Below are positions 1 through 10,400 of a stretch of DNA of 64,000 nucleotides, piece by piece (position 1 is the first letter of the stretch; every line of letters begins with the position of its first letter). Both the position numbers and the translations under genes were made by a program. Origin of the DNA: Pyrinomonadaceae bacterium (lineage in GTDB: Bacteria; Acidobacteriota; Blastocatellia; Pyrinomonadales; Pyrinomonadaceae); assembly GCA_030841085.1 (NCBI GenBank), contig JAVEDP010000042.1, positions 45,548 to 109,547 on the forward strand, read 5' to 3'. Under the pieces are notes generated by a model, which had not been told where the DNA came from, ran no database searches, and saw nothing but the letters and a program-made list of their open reading frames with translations.

Positions 1-138
1 GTTGTTCACGTGCGATTTCCCAAATTATGCTCTCTCCTCCGAAACTGAACTGGACTTTGCGGGCGCGGAAAACCTTTAAGTTGACTTCGACTCTTGTACG
101 CGATTCGTTGGATGGCGATTGCGAACCCCCTTCTTGCC

Positions 139-1155
139 TTACGATTTGGCTGAACTCATGAGCGCCTCTGCCAGTTTCAGAACACTGCTACGATAACTGC
201 TTCCGTTTCGCCATCCTCTGAAGTCTGCGACATGACGAGTGCGTCTGATGTGTGACACCCATCCTTTCTCTGCGTTGAAAACCGCTGAGTCTAGAGTTAG
301 TGGAACAATGATCGTGGCACGTTCCTCGCGTTCGCGCTCAAGAGCCTTTTCAACTTCTGCCTCAACCCAACTACTTTCGATGGCTGCTTCCGACAGAAGG
401 AGAACGACCTTTTGGTGAGATTGTATGGCACGATCGATGGTTTCACGGATTCGGTCACCGGCATTCATATCGTCTGGCGCGATAAAACAAGTGACTCGAT
501 GTCCCTGCAAGTCACGACGCAACTTGTCAGCAAAAGTGTAATCAACATTAGCATAACTAATGAAGCAGGAAGCTGCCGGCGCAAAAACGCTCGCTCCTGC
601 TGTGGAAAACTTCGGTAACTGTCCTGTCTCTTTCAACTGCAGTAGTGTGGGATTATGTTTGTCTCTTTCGGAGATTATTGGGTTAGTTATCGGCCACTGT
701 ATATTGAGATCCGGATCATTCCAAGCGATAGCCCGAGCAAATTCAGGAGAATAGCGGGCTGACATTTTGATCATGACGGTCGTATAATCTTCCAGGACCT
801 CAAATCCATGCGCGATTCCTGGCGGCAGGAATATTTGGTTAGACGCGGTTGCCGAAAGAACTACCGATGCCCAATTGCCGAAAGTTGGTGATCCTACGCG
901 AAGATCTACAGCTACATCATAAACTTCACCTCTTGTGACTTCCACGAGACGGGCTTGCGGTTCTTGCAACTGAAAATGTAAACCCCTAAGAACTTCTCGC
1001 TTTGACATCGTTCTACTTTCCGTCACCATATGGAATTTCAAGCTGTGCATCAACAGAACGTCGTCATCGTATGAGCTAAGGAAATAGCCTCGTTCATCTT
1101 CGAACCTTTGCGGCTCAATGATCACGACCCCAAGAATTTTTGTCTCCTTAATCAT
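139..1155 (-). CDS. RmlC-type dTDP-sugar epimerase domain fused to a C-terminal TIR domain
   Basis: Residues 1-180 match dTDP-4-dehydrorhamnose 3,5-epimerase, a cupin: RGLH at 57-60 with the catalytic His60, RGEVYDVAVDLR near 75-86, PPGIAHGFEV at 111-120, Tyr135 in RYSPE and Asp147 in WNDPDL. The lysine usual after the catalytic His loop is replaced by Arg69. Residues 196-335 are a TIR domain: CFISYA at 197-202, FIAPDD at 224-229 and SSWVEAEVE at 261-269, where Glu267 occupies the position of the NAD-cleaving glutamate (four residues after the Trp). The families are known separately; I do not know the fusion as a described architecture. The gene is last of the visible operon, 51 bp after thyA. 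No rmlA, rmlB or rmlD lies nearby, which argues against an ordinary rhamnose role. A TIR effector gated by a dTDP-sugar-binding cupin is an inference. Confidence 0.85.
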   Translation of the reverse strand: MIKETKILGVVIIEPQRFEDERGYFLSSYDDDVLLMHSLKFHMVTESRTMSKREVLRGLHFQLQEPQARLVEVTRGEVYDVAVDLRVGSPTFGNWASVVLSATASNQIFLPPGIAHGFEVLEDYTTVMIKMSARYSPEFARAIAWNDPDLNIQWPITNPIISERDKHNPTLLQLKETGQLPKFSTAGASVFAPAASCFISYANVDYTFADKLRRDLQGHRVTCFIAPDDMNAGDRIRETIDRAIQSHQKVVLLLSEAAIESSWVEAEVEKALEREREERATIIVPLTLDSAVFNAEKGWVSHIRRTRHVADFRGWRNGSSYRSSVLKLAEALMSSAKS

Positions 1156-1206
1156 AGCGTTCTACGCCGACAAGAGGATTAGGGTTCCGATTGGCTCGAT
1201 CGTCCG

Positions 1207-2001
1207 CTATACGGCAATCGCCGCCGCTATGTGTGGGTGGGCCTTATAGTTGAGTATCTCAAAGTCTTCGAACTTGTAATCGAAGATCGAATCAGGTTTT
1301 CGTTTGATGATGAGTTGTGGCAATGGATACGGCTCTCGAGTCAGTTGCAGTTTTACCTGTTCAATGTGATTAAGGTAAATGTGACAGTCGCCTCCGGTCC
1401 ATACAAGATCTCCGACATCTAAGTCACATTGCTGGGCCATCATGTGAGTTAGCAAGGAATAACTCGTCAAATTATACGGGAGCCCGATCAGCGAGTCAGC
1501 CGACCTCTGCAACAACAAACAAGATAATGCTCCCTTACTTACATAGAATTGAAAGAATGCGTGACAGGGCGCCAGAGCCATCTTGTCGAGCTCGCCGACA
1601 TTCCAGGCCGAAACGATTAGCCGGCGAGAATCAGGATTGGTTTTGATCTGGTTTATGACTTCAGTTATTTGGTCGATCACGCGACCATCAGGAGTCTCCC
1701 ACTTTCTCCATTGTTTCCCATAAACGGGTCCCAGATTTCCATCAGGATTAGCCCACTCATCCCAGATACTGACTCCGCGATCCTTGAGATATTTGATGTT
1801 TGTGTCACCTGTTAGGAACCAAAGAAGTTCATGGATAATTGAGCGGAGATGAATCTTCTTAGTCGTAATAACTGGAAAACCTTCTTTCAGATCAAAGCGC
1901 ATCTGATAACCGAAAGTACTTATTGTGCCCGTACCAGTTCGATCCGTCTTCTGAGAGCCATGGTTGAGAATGTGAGTCAGTAGATCTAGGTATTGTTTCA
2001 T
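1207..2001 (-). CDS. thyA: Thymidylate synthase, complete island copy
   Basis: Cytoplasmic enzyme that methylates dUMP to dTMP with 5,10-methylenetetrahydrofolate. The 264 residues match the length and numbering of the E. coli enzyme: Arg21, SRR at 125-127, catalytic Cys146 in [12 protein letters not shown] at 165-169, Asn177, and a C-terminal AIAV. A conserved segment differs slightly (SLIGLPYN instead of the usual LGLPFN). The gene starts 19 bp after the end of the upstream nuclease-like gene and is followed 51 bp later by the RmlC-TIR gene, so it is embedded in that operon. It is not a copy of the native gene broken at 12,781: the native one has a longer loop before GDLGP. It may be cargo replacing the broken native gene, or a functional part of the operon. 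Confidence 0.95.
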   Translation of the reverse strand: MKQYLDLLTHILNHGSQKTDRTGTGTISTFGYQMRFDLKEGFPVITTKKIHLRSIIHELLWFLTGDTNIKYLKDRGVSIWDEWANPDGNLGPVYGKQWRKWETPDGRVIDQITEVINQIKTNPDSRRLIVSAWNVGELDKMALAPCHAFFQFYVSKGALSCLLLQRSADSLIGLPYNLTSYSLLTHMMAQQCDLDVGDLVWTGGDCHIYLNHIEQVKLQLTREPYPLPQLIIKRKPDSIFDYKFEDFEILNYKAHPHIAAAIAV

Positions 2002-2020
2002 CTTTGTAATCGTGCAGGCT

Positions 2021-5000
2021 TTACCCCCAGCGTTCTTTCTCCTTCATGAGTTCCTCGTAAGAGAGCACGGGCATGGGCGACTTGTGAAGATACGGCGTCA
2101 TCAATTCTCGGCTCACTACTATTAGAGGCTCTATCTTCCATCTCTTTGCCGAGTTTATGCCAAAACTGAGTAAGACGTCATCAATATTTACTTTCAACCA
2201 CGAGACTCTGCGTTCGTGTTTTTCCACATAGGATTTTTTTCGTCCATGTCCGTGAAAGAAACTTTGGATTTCATTCGCCATGTCGTGAGCTGTACGAGCT
2301 ATCGACAGGTCTTTGCATTCAATCGCAATCAGCTTCTTTCGTCTTGAATCGATTACCAGAACGTCAACGTCGCCGAGTTCCGGAGGCATTTGGCTGCTTC
2401 CGAATCGTGTGACCTTTTTGTCTACAATTAGTTTTTCATTCTTCGCGAGTTGTTCCGCCACGAACTGGTTAAATGCTTCACCACTCTCGTCGTTTGCTTC
2501 ACCCATCAACTTGCGCATTTGTGGTGTCTTGCATTCGAGTCTTCCGTTAAGGGTGAGACTGAGTAGATTAATCCAGGCGTCGTACACATGTCTGAACCCC
2601 CACAGAACCTCGGTTCTCGTTCCTCTTCGGCGAAGCAAGAAAGGACGACGTACGTAAGAGTATGACCTGTTAAAGCGCCACGGCAATACCGACCATTTTG
2701 AATGTGGCGAGGGAGGCGTCAAGAAATCCGGCCGCGCGCTGAGCGAAAGGATCTCTACGATTCTTGCAACGTTTTCCTTTGGGTAATCCAAGTTGGCTGC
2801 AATTACTGAGTGAAATTCTTGGAGATCCATAGATAGGAATCGTGATTCTGAGTCTTGCCCAATTCTTACCGCCTGCATCATAACTTTGCCAATGTCTGTG
2901 AGTGCATAACCAAATTCTGCTACCCCAGCTTCATCCAACCGAATCGCCCAGTCTGGTTTCTCGGAAGGCTCTCGAGTTCCGCGAGTCATCATTTCGTCGA
3001 TGTCGCTAGCAAACCGGCGAGCTGATCTTGCAAGCCTGCCGGCGGCAAACGCATTCAAATACTGCTCACGCGCTTTCGTATACAAGTCTCTCTCAACGCC
3101 TAAACGACCTGATGGCAAAACCGAGAGTTTCATGTCAGCAAGGTTGAAGAAGATGAGATCGCTCTCAACACCAAAGTTCACAAGGTGGTTTGCAATGGCC
3201 TGTAATCGGTCGTAAAAGTCCATGCTTAATGGACGAACTCCGTTGGGCGGGCGAGCTACAACGTATTCGATCACGAATCGACTCGCGAGCGAGGCGTTGG
3301 CATCATCTGGCAGTTCCTGCCTGAGGATTGCTAGCATTTCCGGCGCATTCTCAAAGGCAGCGAGCCTCGTAGGCATCTGCAGTTTATGCATAGCGGTCGA
3401 ATTGACGATCGCTTCGTGTTGCACGACCAAACGCTCGAGCAACTCTTTAGGATCCAAGGTAGCAACAAGCTTTTGAAGTTTGCAGTAGTAGAAGTCAACG
3501 ACTTCGCGCAGCACTGCAGTTCGCTGCCCGTCTTCGATCGGTCCTATGGGATGTTTGAGGTCCCGTCGCACATGCTCACCAAGCTGATCCAAAAGCTCGC
3601 TCGTCTCAGCCGTTTGTAATCTGCGAAATGAAGGAAGGTTTTTTGGATCTAAAGGTGGCTCGCCCTCTGGAACAAGCAGCAACATTTTCTTCTTAAGACC
3701 CAGAGGCGCGTGAGTTTCGATCATTGCCGATATCGCCCCGTCGGTAAGTGGTTCACGATTACCGCTTGTAAGCTGGGCAATGTGGCGAAGAACCGTCCTC
3801 ATGAATTCGCGTTCACCTGCATTGTCCGCCGAGTAGAATTGATTGAGAATGCCTGGTTGAGGTTCCAAGTCTAGCGTAGCCTCATCAGCATTCCAGGTAG
3901 AGAGAATCTCACGCGGCAAATTCGATTCCGTCGACGTTCTTTTGACCCACTGTTCATCTGGCGTGATATTCATTCGAATCACGATGTGGTGATACTGCTC
4001 AGATAAGGGCTTCAGGAAAGTTGCCAGGGAAGGTGTAAATTGCCAAAGCCAATAAGCAATAAGTTCAATGAAATTGCTCCCTACAGTAAAAGAAATGCTG
4101 CCCCTTTCAATATCCTCGGCGTTGACGAGCCAAATTGGGAGGGGCAACCCTTCGAGAATGACCTCGAACCTTTCTTTCAGAATTGACCTAGGACCATAAA
4201 GAGGAACTGTGACGGTATCATGCATAGTTCCCACTTCGACTGCTTCATTGGGTTTGTACGATTCGACAGCATGCCAATTACGCTTAGGCACGAGTTCTCG
4301 CCGCAATTCGCCCGCTCCACCTTCACCTAATACGATCGTAGTTGGTGGAGCATCATCTGAGAGATAGTATGAATAATGATTCGAACGATAATAAGAATAT
4401 TCGTTTAAGGTGCTTGTCGGGCCGATTCGAGTTTTCTCACGCACGCTATGAGCAGCCTTTGCGAATTTCCATAATGCGAGTCTCTCGCCGCTCTCAAGGT
4501 GCGCGATCGTTTCCAAGTCAGAAGCTGCAAATCCGACTAGCGGAGCGTCAACTGCTCTATCGCCACCGTTTGAACCTACCATCACGGCACGCCCGAAGCC
4601 CGCGGATAGAAAAACAGAAAGAACTTCGTTTGGAGCATTGCGCGAGGTCAGCACATGATGCTGGATGCTTGTGAGACGAGCGTTCATCGCCTTCTCAACT
4701 CCCGCCGCTGGCCAATACCCAAATACTTCGTTCACATCGTAATCATCGAGCGGGTCGGTTATTAGTGCCACATATGCAGCCTTGTCGCTGTCAAACGTAA
4801 ACAAACCCTCAGAAAGCCAAGGAGGACCAGAGGCGTCGTCGACGTACAACTCGAGTTCGTGGCGCATGAAATCGAACGTATCTATGACGGTTTCCCAAAT
4901 CACGTCGTGATATCGGCGAGCTAATTCCTCTTGGACAGCAGATTCCATCGCCAAACAAACTATCTGATGTCGGAGGGCCGAGATGACGTTTTGCGGATTT

Positions 5001-5737
5001 GAAACGACATATCTGTCGCCCGAGAAGAATATGGGACGCGCTGCGGCCGGGCCATCACCAACCGCATAGCTGTCACTGGTTATGCTTCCGAATGGAAGGA
5101 CGACCCTTTCGATTGCGGAGATGTCCAACTGCCTGTTTTGAAGGAGAATGCTTAGTTCGGATACGGAGAACGTCACAGCCTGCTTAAGCTCGGAGAGGAC
5201 TGATCCTTTCGGAACTTGGACGGATTCTCTGAATTCTGATGTTGGCTCAAGACCGTACGTTAGTTGAGCGCGCCGGGCGACAGCGTCTACGATTAAGAGA
5301 GCAGCATGGCTTAAGGATTGGGCCTGTTCGCAAAACCGTCCATATCGACTGTTCTCATTCGAGTCGAGCGCTTTGAAGATGTGTCTAAGGGTAAAAGTGG
5401 AGGATTCGGTTGCGTTGCCAGGAAATACGGTGTAGGCGCCGTCCTTAAATGCAATTGACTCTGTAAATGAGAACTCAAAAGGATCTTCAGCCGCAGCCAA
5501 GAAGCCCTTGCCGAGCGGTTCGACACGAAAGAGTCCTCTTAAACGTCCAGCACTAATCCTCGGTTTATTGTCAGCGGGTTCAAGCGTAGCTATCGCATGC
5601 GCCAAAGCAGGAAGAACGAGGTACCGCCCAGCATTCTCCGGAACCAATTGGAGCGCTCCTACAGTTGCAGCCAGATCGACGGCGTCGAATCGAGTTAGCG
5701 ACTCGGCTATAGCTGAAAGAGGACTAGGCTCTGACAT
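2021..5737 (-). CDS. Large protein with C-terminal PD-(D/E)XK-like nuclease motif, paralogue A
   Basis: 1,238 residues of no family I recognise as a whole. The C-terminal 150 residues contain a restriction-endonuclease-fold signature: GDVDVLVID near residue 1121, then IAIECKDL near 1137-1141, a typical D...ExK arrangement, followed by helices and a final strand-rich part. The long N-terminal portion (about 1,090 residues) is mixed alpha/beta with no P-loop or helicase motif that I can see. It is a diverged full-length paralogue of the upstream gene; shared blocks include EFSFTDSIAF near 87, [13 protein letters not shown] near 285 and [11 protein letters not shown] near 830. Only 5 bp separate the two genes and 19 bp separate this one from thyA, so they are surely cotranscribed. 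A nucleic-acid-cleaving defence role is inferred from motif and context. Confidence 0.75.
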   Translation of the reverse strand: MSEPSPLSAIAESLTRFDAVDLAATVGALQLVPENAGRYLVLPALAHAIATLEPADNKPRISAGRLRGLFRVEPLGKGFLAAAEDPFEFSFTESIAFKDGAYTVFPGNATESSTFTLRHIFKALDSNENSRYGRFCEQAQSLSHAALLIVDAVARRAQLTYGLEPTSEFRESVQVPKGSVLSELKQAVTFSVSELSILLQNRQLDISAIERVVLPFGSITSDSYAVGDGPAAARPIFFSGDRYVVSNPQNVISALRHQIVCLAMESAVQEELARRYHDVIWETVIDTFDFMRHELELYVDDASGPPWLSEGLFTFDSDKAAYVALITDPLDDYDVNEVFGYWPAAGVEKAMNARLTSIQHHVLTSRNAPNEVLSVFLSAGFGRAVMVGSNGGDRAVDAPLVGFAASDLETIAHLESGERLALWKFAKAAHSVREKTRIGPTSTLNEYSYYRSNHYSYYLSDDAPPTTIVLGEGGAGELRRELVPKRNWHAVESYKPNEAVEVGTMHDTVTVPLYGPRSILKERFEVILEGLPLPIWLVNAEDIERGSISFTVGSNFIELIAYWLWQFTPSLATFLKPLSEQYHHIVIRMNITPDEQWVKRTSTESNLPREILSTWNADEATLDLEPQPGILNQFYSADNAGEREFMRTVLRHIAQLTSGNREPLTDGAISAMIETHAPLGLKKKMLLLVPEGEPPLDPKNLPSFRRLQTAETSELLDQLGEHVRRDLKHPIGPIEDGQRTAVLREVVDFYYCKLQKLVATLDPKELLERLVVQHEAIVNSTAMHKLQMPTRLAAFENAPEMLAILRQELPDDANASLASRFVIEYVVARPPNGVRPLSMDFYDRLQAIANHLVNFGVESDLIFFNLADMKLSVLPSGRLGVERDLYTKAREQYLNAFAAGRLARSARRFASDIDEMMTRGTREPSEKPDWAIRLDEAGVAEFGYALTDIGKVMMQAVRIGQDSESRFLSMDLQEFHSVIAANLDYPKENVARIVEILSLSARPDFLTPPSPHSKWSVLPWRFNRSYSYVRRPFLLRRRGTRTEVLWGFRHVYDAWINLLSLTLNGRLECKTPQMRKLMGEANDESGEAFNQFVAEQLAKNEKLIVDKKVTRFGSSQMPPELGDVDVLVIDSRRKKLIAIECKDLSIARTAHDMANEIQSFFHGHGRKKSYVEKHERRVSWLKVNIDDVLLSFGINSAKRWKIEPLIVVSRELMTPYLHKSPMPVLSYEELMKEKERWG

Positions 5738-5742
5738 TGCAG

Positions 5743-8700
5743 CTACTTCCTCATGCGGTGGTTCACAAACTCGTCTCTTAATTTCTCGATGGCAACGATG
5801 GGGACCGGGGTGTTCTCTAAGTATGGAGTGAAAAGCTCGCGGTCAACAACAATTAGCGGAGCTACCTTCCAGCCTTTAGTGACTTTAATGTCCAGCCACA
5901 GCAGTAACTCTGTCAGATGTCCTCGAACCCATTCGGTTCGACGTTGATGAAGCTGAACAATTGGCTTTTTGTCTTGAGTGCCGCGAAACAAATTTGTGAT
6001 CTCACTTGACATCTCATGTGGTGTGCGAGCTTGAGCGAGATCCTTACACTCCACTACCGACAGTTGTTTCTTTTTGCAGTCGACAACTAGTACATCTATA
6101 TCTCCTAAGTCGCCGTCATTATCCCGAAACTTCAACGAACCCATCTTCTTGACACCGGTACGAATCAAAAGTTTCGGATTGTGCCTAAAGACCTCGGCGA
6201 CGCTCTCGTTGAACCGTTTACCACGCTCCCGATTAAGGGTGCCCATAAGCCGAACCATCTCTTCGCTCTTGGCTCTCAGACGCCCTTGAGTACAAAGTCC
6301 CACTGTATGTTTCCAAAAGCCTTCAAGGTGCCTTACACCCCAGAGAACTTCAACGTCGTGCTGGTGGCCGCTGCTTAGTTGGCGGATTAAGAATGGTAGC
6401 CTGAGATATGAAAGTTCTCGGTTAAAACGCCAAGGGTAAACATCTTCGGCGCGATATCTTCCACCTGGGTTCAAAAAGTTGATGCGCGAACCAAAGCTGA
6501 GCATTTCAAGGATTTTGCCGACCCTCTGTGCGGGTTGATTCAATGCTGTCGACATCCTGGCAACAAATTCTGTCCGAGCTAGGCACGCTACCCCCGGATT
6601 TACATCTCGGCCGAGGGTGATCGCAGCCATAACGAAATCGAGTTGTTCTGACATGGAGAACCCGAACTCTGCGACCGCGGCGGCATTCAGTGAGGCCAAG
6701 CGCTCGTCTGCTGATTGATCGTTCAAGGGCTGCCTATCCCACAGCGCATCAAACGCCCTTTTTGAGCGTCGAATATCTCCAAACATGACGGAGGGCATAT
6801 ATTCTGCATACGCCTTTTGATACTGGGTTCGATCCGCACCTAGTCTTCCTGATTGGAGTATTTCCAGTGGATAGTCGACCAATCCGAAGTGGATCAAATC
6901 ACTCTCGCTGCCCCATTCGATTATCTGCGACGCCAGCGCTAGGAGACGGTCATAAACGCTCATGCTGATGGGGCGGAGGCCCTGTGGCGGCTGCGCGGTG
7001 ACGTATTCGATGATGAATCGGCTAGCGACGACTGTAAGGTTGTGTCGCGGTGTTTCCTTGTTCAACTTCTCAATCATTTCTTGCTCAGAACTAAAACATG
7101 CGAGCCGGGTGGGTATGGTCAATTGGTGAAAAACTTGATCCCGAATGGCCGCCTCTTGATGTGATACAAGCCATTCAAGAAGGCGTTCTGGGCTCAGGGT
7201 AGCCACGAGTTGTCGCAGTTCCTTGTAGAAGAATCCAACTACCTTTTGCAAAACTAGTGTTCGTTGGTCGGACGATATCGGACCAAGCTGTAAGCCTTCG
7301 TTAGTCAAATAGGCGCCGAGTTCATCTAACAATTCATTTTCATCAGCTTTCTGCAAAGTACGATAAAGCGGTAACCCATCGCGTACGAGTTCTGGGACTG
7401 AATCAGCATCGAAAAGGAGAATCTTCTTCTTTACACCGAGAGGTGCGTGACGATTCAGAATTGCTTGAATCGTGTGCTCAGACAAACGGGTGATTGAATG
7501 GGGCGGCAAGAGACTCGCGAGTCCTCGCAATAAGTGTCGCATCATTTCGCGTTCACCGTTGTTGTCCGCGCTTTGTAGCAAGAAATGCATGCCCGCTGTT
7601 AGTGAGACAAGAATCTTGCCATTGGCCGCATCTAGTTGAGTGTCAATCGCCGGACCATCTCCAATCTCAGTAACTCGCGTCTCCCAACTTGTTGGATCCT
7701 GCAAGCCGACCTCGATCAGAATTCGCGGATACTTGTCAGACAGTGAGGACAAAGGGTGTCTTAGGGATGGTGTAAACTGCCATAACCAATAGCCAATTGC
7801 TTCGGCGAGCTGAGCGTAGATGCTCCTCAGGTTCGCTTGGGCTTCCGATTTAAACGGAACGTTGGTTATCCACACCGGTATTGGCAGACCCTCGACCAAT
7901 ACTTCCAGAGCTCCCTCAAATAGACATGCCTTGGTAATGTAAATTGGAATGTCGCTATCGCTGTGAAGAAGGGTGACGTTCAACAGTTCGATCATTCGGC
8001 CCAGGCTGTAGGATCTTACCCAGTGCCAGTCACGTTCGTGCCGCAGCTGTTGGCGCAAATCGCCGGCGTATCCCGGCATGACTGAAATGAAGTTGTATCT
8101 CTCTGTGTCTGAAAGGTAATAGCTATAACCATGCTTCCGATACAGAAAGAATTCGTCGAGTAGGCTGGCAGTAGAGATCCCCACTTCTTGCCTAATACGT
8201 GTGGAAGCGCGTGCGTATTTCCACAGCATCAATTTGTTCCCTCCTTCCAGCTGCGCAACGGTATTGAGGTCGGCTGCGCCCATGTATAGAAAAGGCATTG
8301 ATCTCAACCCGCGAATCGCGAGTTCGTAACTGCGGCCACTGCTCTGTGTTAGTTCAAGAACCAGAATGTCATTTGGAGGTTCCGGTAACTGCAGTAGGTG
8401 CGAAACTGCGGCATCAACGGCACTCTCGATTCGTTGTTGCAAACCCCCAGTGTTCCATTTACTAAAAGTGTGGTCGCTGTCGTAGTCAAGCAAGGGATCG
8501 GTTGCCAGAATGACGTATACAGCTTTGTCATTGTCCAGTTGGAAGACACCTTCTGCGATATGAGGAACCCTAGGAAGGTCTTCCCCTTGTAGAGTGGCCG
8601 GGTGGATCTCGAGATAATATAGCGATTCGAGCACTGTAAGCCAGACGGCTTGGGTGTATCGGGCGACCACATCATCTCTTAGTCCGGCCTCGAGTGTTTT

Positions 8701-9480
8701 GGTGATCAGGGCGTGACGAAGCGCGCTCAGCAGTCGGCTAGGGAGTGCGACCACATATCGACCTCTATCTCTCACGATTGGCCGTTGAAACAGTTCTCCC
8801 TGGTGAAGTCGGTGCGAATCGGGATCGATAAGTCCAAAACTAGTTGTCAGAGTGTCCAGCGATGATGGATCAATGCCTCGCCTCGCTAAGAGTTGATCGA
8901 TCTCTGATTGTTCAAAGACCACGGCATTCTTTAGTAGGGCAAAGCGATTGTTCTTGGGAATAACAACATTCTGCCCCGGCGCGTACACAGGATCGACGCC
9001 ACGATTCAAACCAGCTCGTCGAGCGATCTCATTGCTCACAAGCAAAACCGCAGAAGCTAAGTGAAACGCTTCGTTGAGGTAAGTTTCATTTTGTATCTGC
9101 TGGCGATGTCGAAAGATGGCGTTAAGGAGCTGCTGTACGATGAAAACGGAATCGTCTTCAATGCCAGGGAGAACTGTGAACGGACCATCAAGAAAAGCGA
9201 TCGAATCCGTAAAGGCAAACTCGTGCGGATCCTCGTCTCTTACAATTGAGCCTGCGGCGAGCGCTCCTGCATTGAGGACTTTCCCAAGGTGTTTTGAAGT
9301 GATGCGATTTCCGCCCTTATCGGGCGCTATGGATGCGGCAACATGAGCTGCAGCCTCAAGCCGCACAATTCTGCCGGAATTCTCCGGCATCAACTGCAAG
9401 GCAGCTATAGAAGCAAGTAGGTCTACAGGATCGTAGACTTCGAGGGAGTCACGAGCAGACGTAAGAGGGTTTTCATTTAT
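5743..9480 (-). CDS. Large protein with C-terminal PD-(D/E)XK-like nuclease motif, paralogue B
   Basis: First gene of the operon. From the internal TTG at 9,399 it is 1,218 residues, but similarity to paralogue A continues upstream in frame: NENPLTSARDSL and VDLLASIAALQLMPENSGR align with the beginning of A. That stretch contains no ATG, GTG or TTG. The codon aligned with the ATG of A is ATA (9,478-9,480); an ATT lies at 9,484-9,486, ten bases after a GAGGAG ribosome site. The gene therefore uses a rare start codon, or has a start mutation or sequence error. The C-terminal nuclease motif is intact: GDIDVLVVD then SVVECKDL, followed by TPHEMSSEI, the same spacing as in A. No other domain is recognised. 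The boundary given is the homology-based one. Confidence 0.7.
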   Translation of the reverse strand: MNENPLTSARDSLEVYDPVDLLASIAALQLMPENSGRIVRLEAAAHVAASIAPDKGGNRITSKHLGKVLNAGALAAGSIVRDEDPHEFAFTDSIAFLDGPFTVLPGIEDDSVFIVQQLLNAIFRHRQQIQNETYLNEAFHLASAVLLVSNEIARRAGLNRGVDPVYAPGQNVVIPKNNRFALLKNAVVFEQSEIDQLLARRGIDPSSLDTLTTSFGLIDPDSHRLHQGELFQRPIVRDRGRYVVALPSRLLSALRHALITKTLEAGLRDDVVARYTQAVWLTVLESLYYLEIHPATLQGEDLPRVPHIAEGVFQLDNDKAVYVILATDPLLDYDSDHTFSKWNTGGLQQRIESAVDAAVSHLLQLPEPPNDILVLELTQSSGRSYELAIRGLRSMPFLYMGAADLNTVAQLEGGNKLMLWKYARASTRIRQEVGISTASLLDEFFLYRKHGYSYYLSDTERYNFISVMPGYAGDLRQQLRHERDWHWVRSYSLGRMIELLNVTLLHSDSDIPIYITKACLFEGALEVLVEGLPIPVWITNVPFKSEAQANLRSIYAQLAEAIGYWLWQFTPSLRHPLSSLSDKYPRILIEVGLQDPTSWETRVTEIGDGPAIDTQLDAANGKILVSLTAGMHFLLQSADNNGEREMMRHLLRGLASLLPPHSITRLSEHTIQAILNRHAPLGVKKKILLFDADSVPELVRDGLPLYRTLQKADENELLDELGAYLTNEGLQLGPISSDQRTLVLQKVVGFFYKELRQLVATLSPERLLEWLVSHQEAAIRDQVFHQLTIPTRLACFSSEQEMIEKLNKETPRHNLTVVASRFIIEYVTAQPPQGLRPISMSVYDRLLALASQIIEWGSESDLIHFGLVDYPLEILQSGRLGADRTQYQKAYAEYMPSVMFGDIRRSKRAFDALWDRQPLNDQSADERLASLNAAAVAEFGFSMSEQLDFVMAAITLGRDVNPGVACLARTEFVARMSTALNQPAQRVGKILEMLSFGSRINFLNPGGRYRAEDVYPWRFNRELSYLRLPFLIRQLSSGHQHDVEVLWGVRHLEGFWKHTVGLCTQGRLRAKSEEMVRLMGTLNRERGKRFNESVAEVFRHNPKLLIRTGVKKMGSLKFRDNDGDLGDIDVLVVDCKKKQLSVVECKDLAQARTPHEMSSEITNLFRGTQDKKPIVQLHQRRTEWVRGHLTELLLWLDIKVTKGWKVAPLIVVDRELFTPYLENTPVPIVAIEKLRDEFVNHRMRK

Positions 9481-9521
9481 TGCAATGTATGACTTTCTCC
9501 TCGTGCGACGATAATGGTGGG

Positions 9522-9550
9522 ATTATATTACGGCTCGAACGCTGGAACAA
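9522..9550 (-). promoter_or_regulatory. Sigma-70-type promoter of the nuclease-thyA-RmlC/TIR operon
   Basis: On the minus strand a perfect TATAAT (9,522-9,527) is preceded by TTGTTC (9,545-9,550) with exactly 17 bp between them. The predicted start of transcription, near 9,514, leaves a leader of about 30 nt before the GAGGAG ribosome site of paralogue B. It is the only good promoter I see ahead of the four packed genes. Confidence 0.5.
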
Positions 9551-9657
9551 ACCGACTTGCGCCACGTTGCGTAACCACTTTGTTCCGTTTCTTGAGAGTT
9601 TCGCTTACACCTAAAACTGAGGTTCGGGATATTCACTGCAAAACCCACTAAGTTTTA

Positions 9658-10398
9658 CTAGCGACGAGGAGTCAGTTGTTTTTGCTTAACGAGTTCGGCC
9701 ACAGTTTTGCCCACGGCCTTTACGAAAGGAGAAGAATGAGGGAGCCACATCCCGTCGTAGAGTTTTTCCAATACGTCTCTTACAACCCAGTTGGGAACAC
9801 CATGGAATAAAAGAACGGTTGCGCTGCTAAGCGCACGCTCGACGAGCGTGTTTAATTTATCAAACTCGGGCGATTGGTCGACGCCTGGTCGCGCTTCGTA
9901 CTTCTCAAACCACTTCAATCGCTCAAGTATCTGCTCTTTTGTCAGATGCACATACGCAGATGCCTCACCATATACTCTGCCTACTTCGTTAAGGAATGGT
10001 CGTCTTTGTCCAACGGGGAGCAGCGACAGATCCAGTCTCCCTTTCAAAGAAATCGACGCGTTATTCAAAAGCGATTTGAATAAGTCGAGTTTTCGATTCA
10101 CCGTAGAATTGGGATTGGTTTGCTGGATGTATGTAATCTTCAACGATGTCTCGACCACAAACCGAAGTTCGCGTCGAACACCGCCCAATAGGCTTTGCTG
10201 AGCCATCAGAGAAATCGCCTGAGCCGTCTCCCAAAGGTCAAGCCAGAGTACAGAAAGTAGGTGGCGTTCATGGAACCAAGGATCTTCTTTAGCGCACAAG
10301 GACAACACTGTAACGAATCGCATGAATGATGAGCTAAGTAGATCGGTATAGGCGGGTTCGTGGTGGTGGATAGAATGGGTGTAAATATCTTTCTTCAT
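9658..10398 (-). CDS. Helical protein of unknown function
   Basis: 246 residues, predicted largely alpha-helical, without signal peptide or clear transmembrane segments. Conserved-looking stretches are LWLDLWETAQAISLM near 52-66, RRELRFVVETSLKI near 75-88 and YGEASAYVHLTKEQI near 143-157. The last resembles the helix with a conserved histidine in some HEPN-like or DUF5677-like proteins, but I cannot establish membership. It lies 170 bp upstream of the operon promoter and directly beside the tRNA-like fragment at 10,401. It is probably transcribed separately from the operon. No function is assigned. Confidence 0.6.
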   Translation of the reverse strand: MKKDIYTHSIHHHEPAYTDLLSSSFMRFVTVLSLCAKEDPWFHERHLLSVLWLDLWETAQAISLMAQQSLLGGVRRELRFVVETSLKITYIQQTNPNSTVNRKLDLFKSLLNNASISLKGRLDLSLLPVGQRRPFLNEVGRVYGEASAYVHLTKEQILERLKWFEKYEARPGVDQSPEFDKLNTLVERALSSATVLLFHGVPNWVVRDVLEKLYDGMWLPHSSPFVKAVGKTVAELVKQKQLTPRR

Positions 10399-10400
10399 TT

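Noticed and set aside
1..138. Open minus-strand frame running past the left edge and overlapping the end of the RmlC-TIR gene
   Set aside because: No ATG, GTG or TTG occurs in that frame inside the window. A GGAGGAGAG motif near 33-41 hints at a following gene, but its start is not visible.
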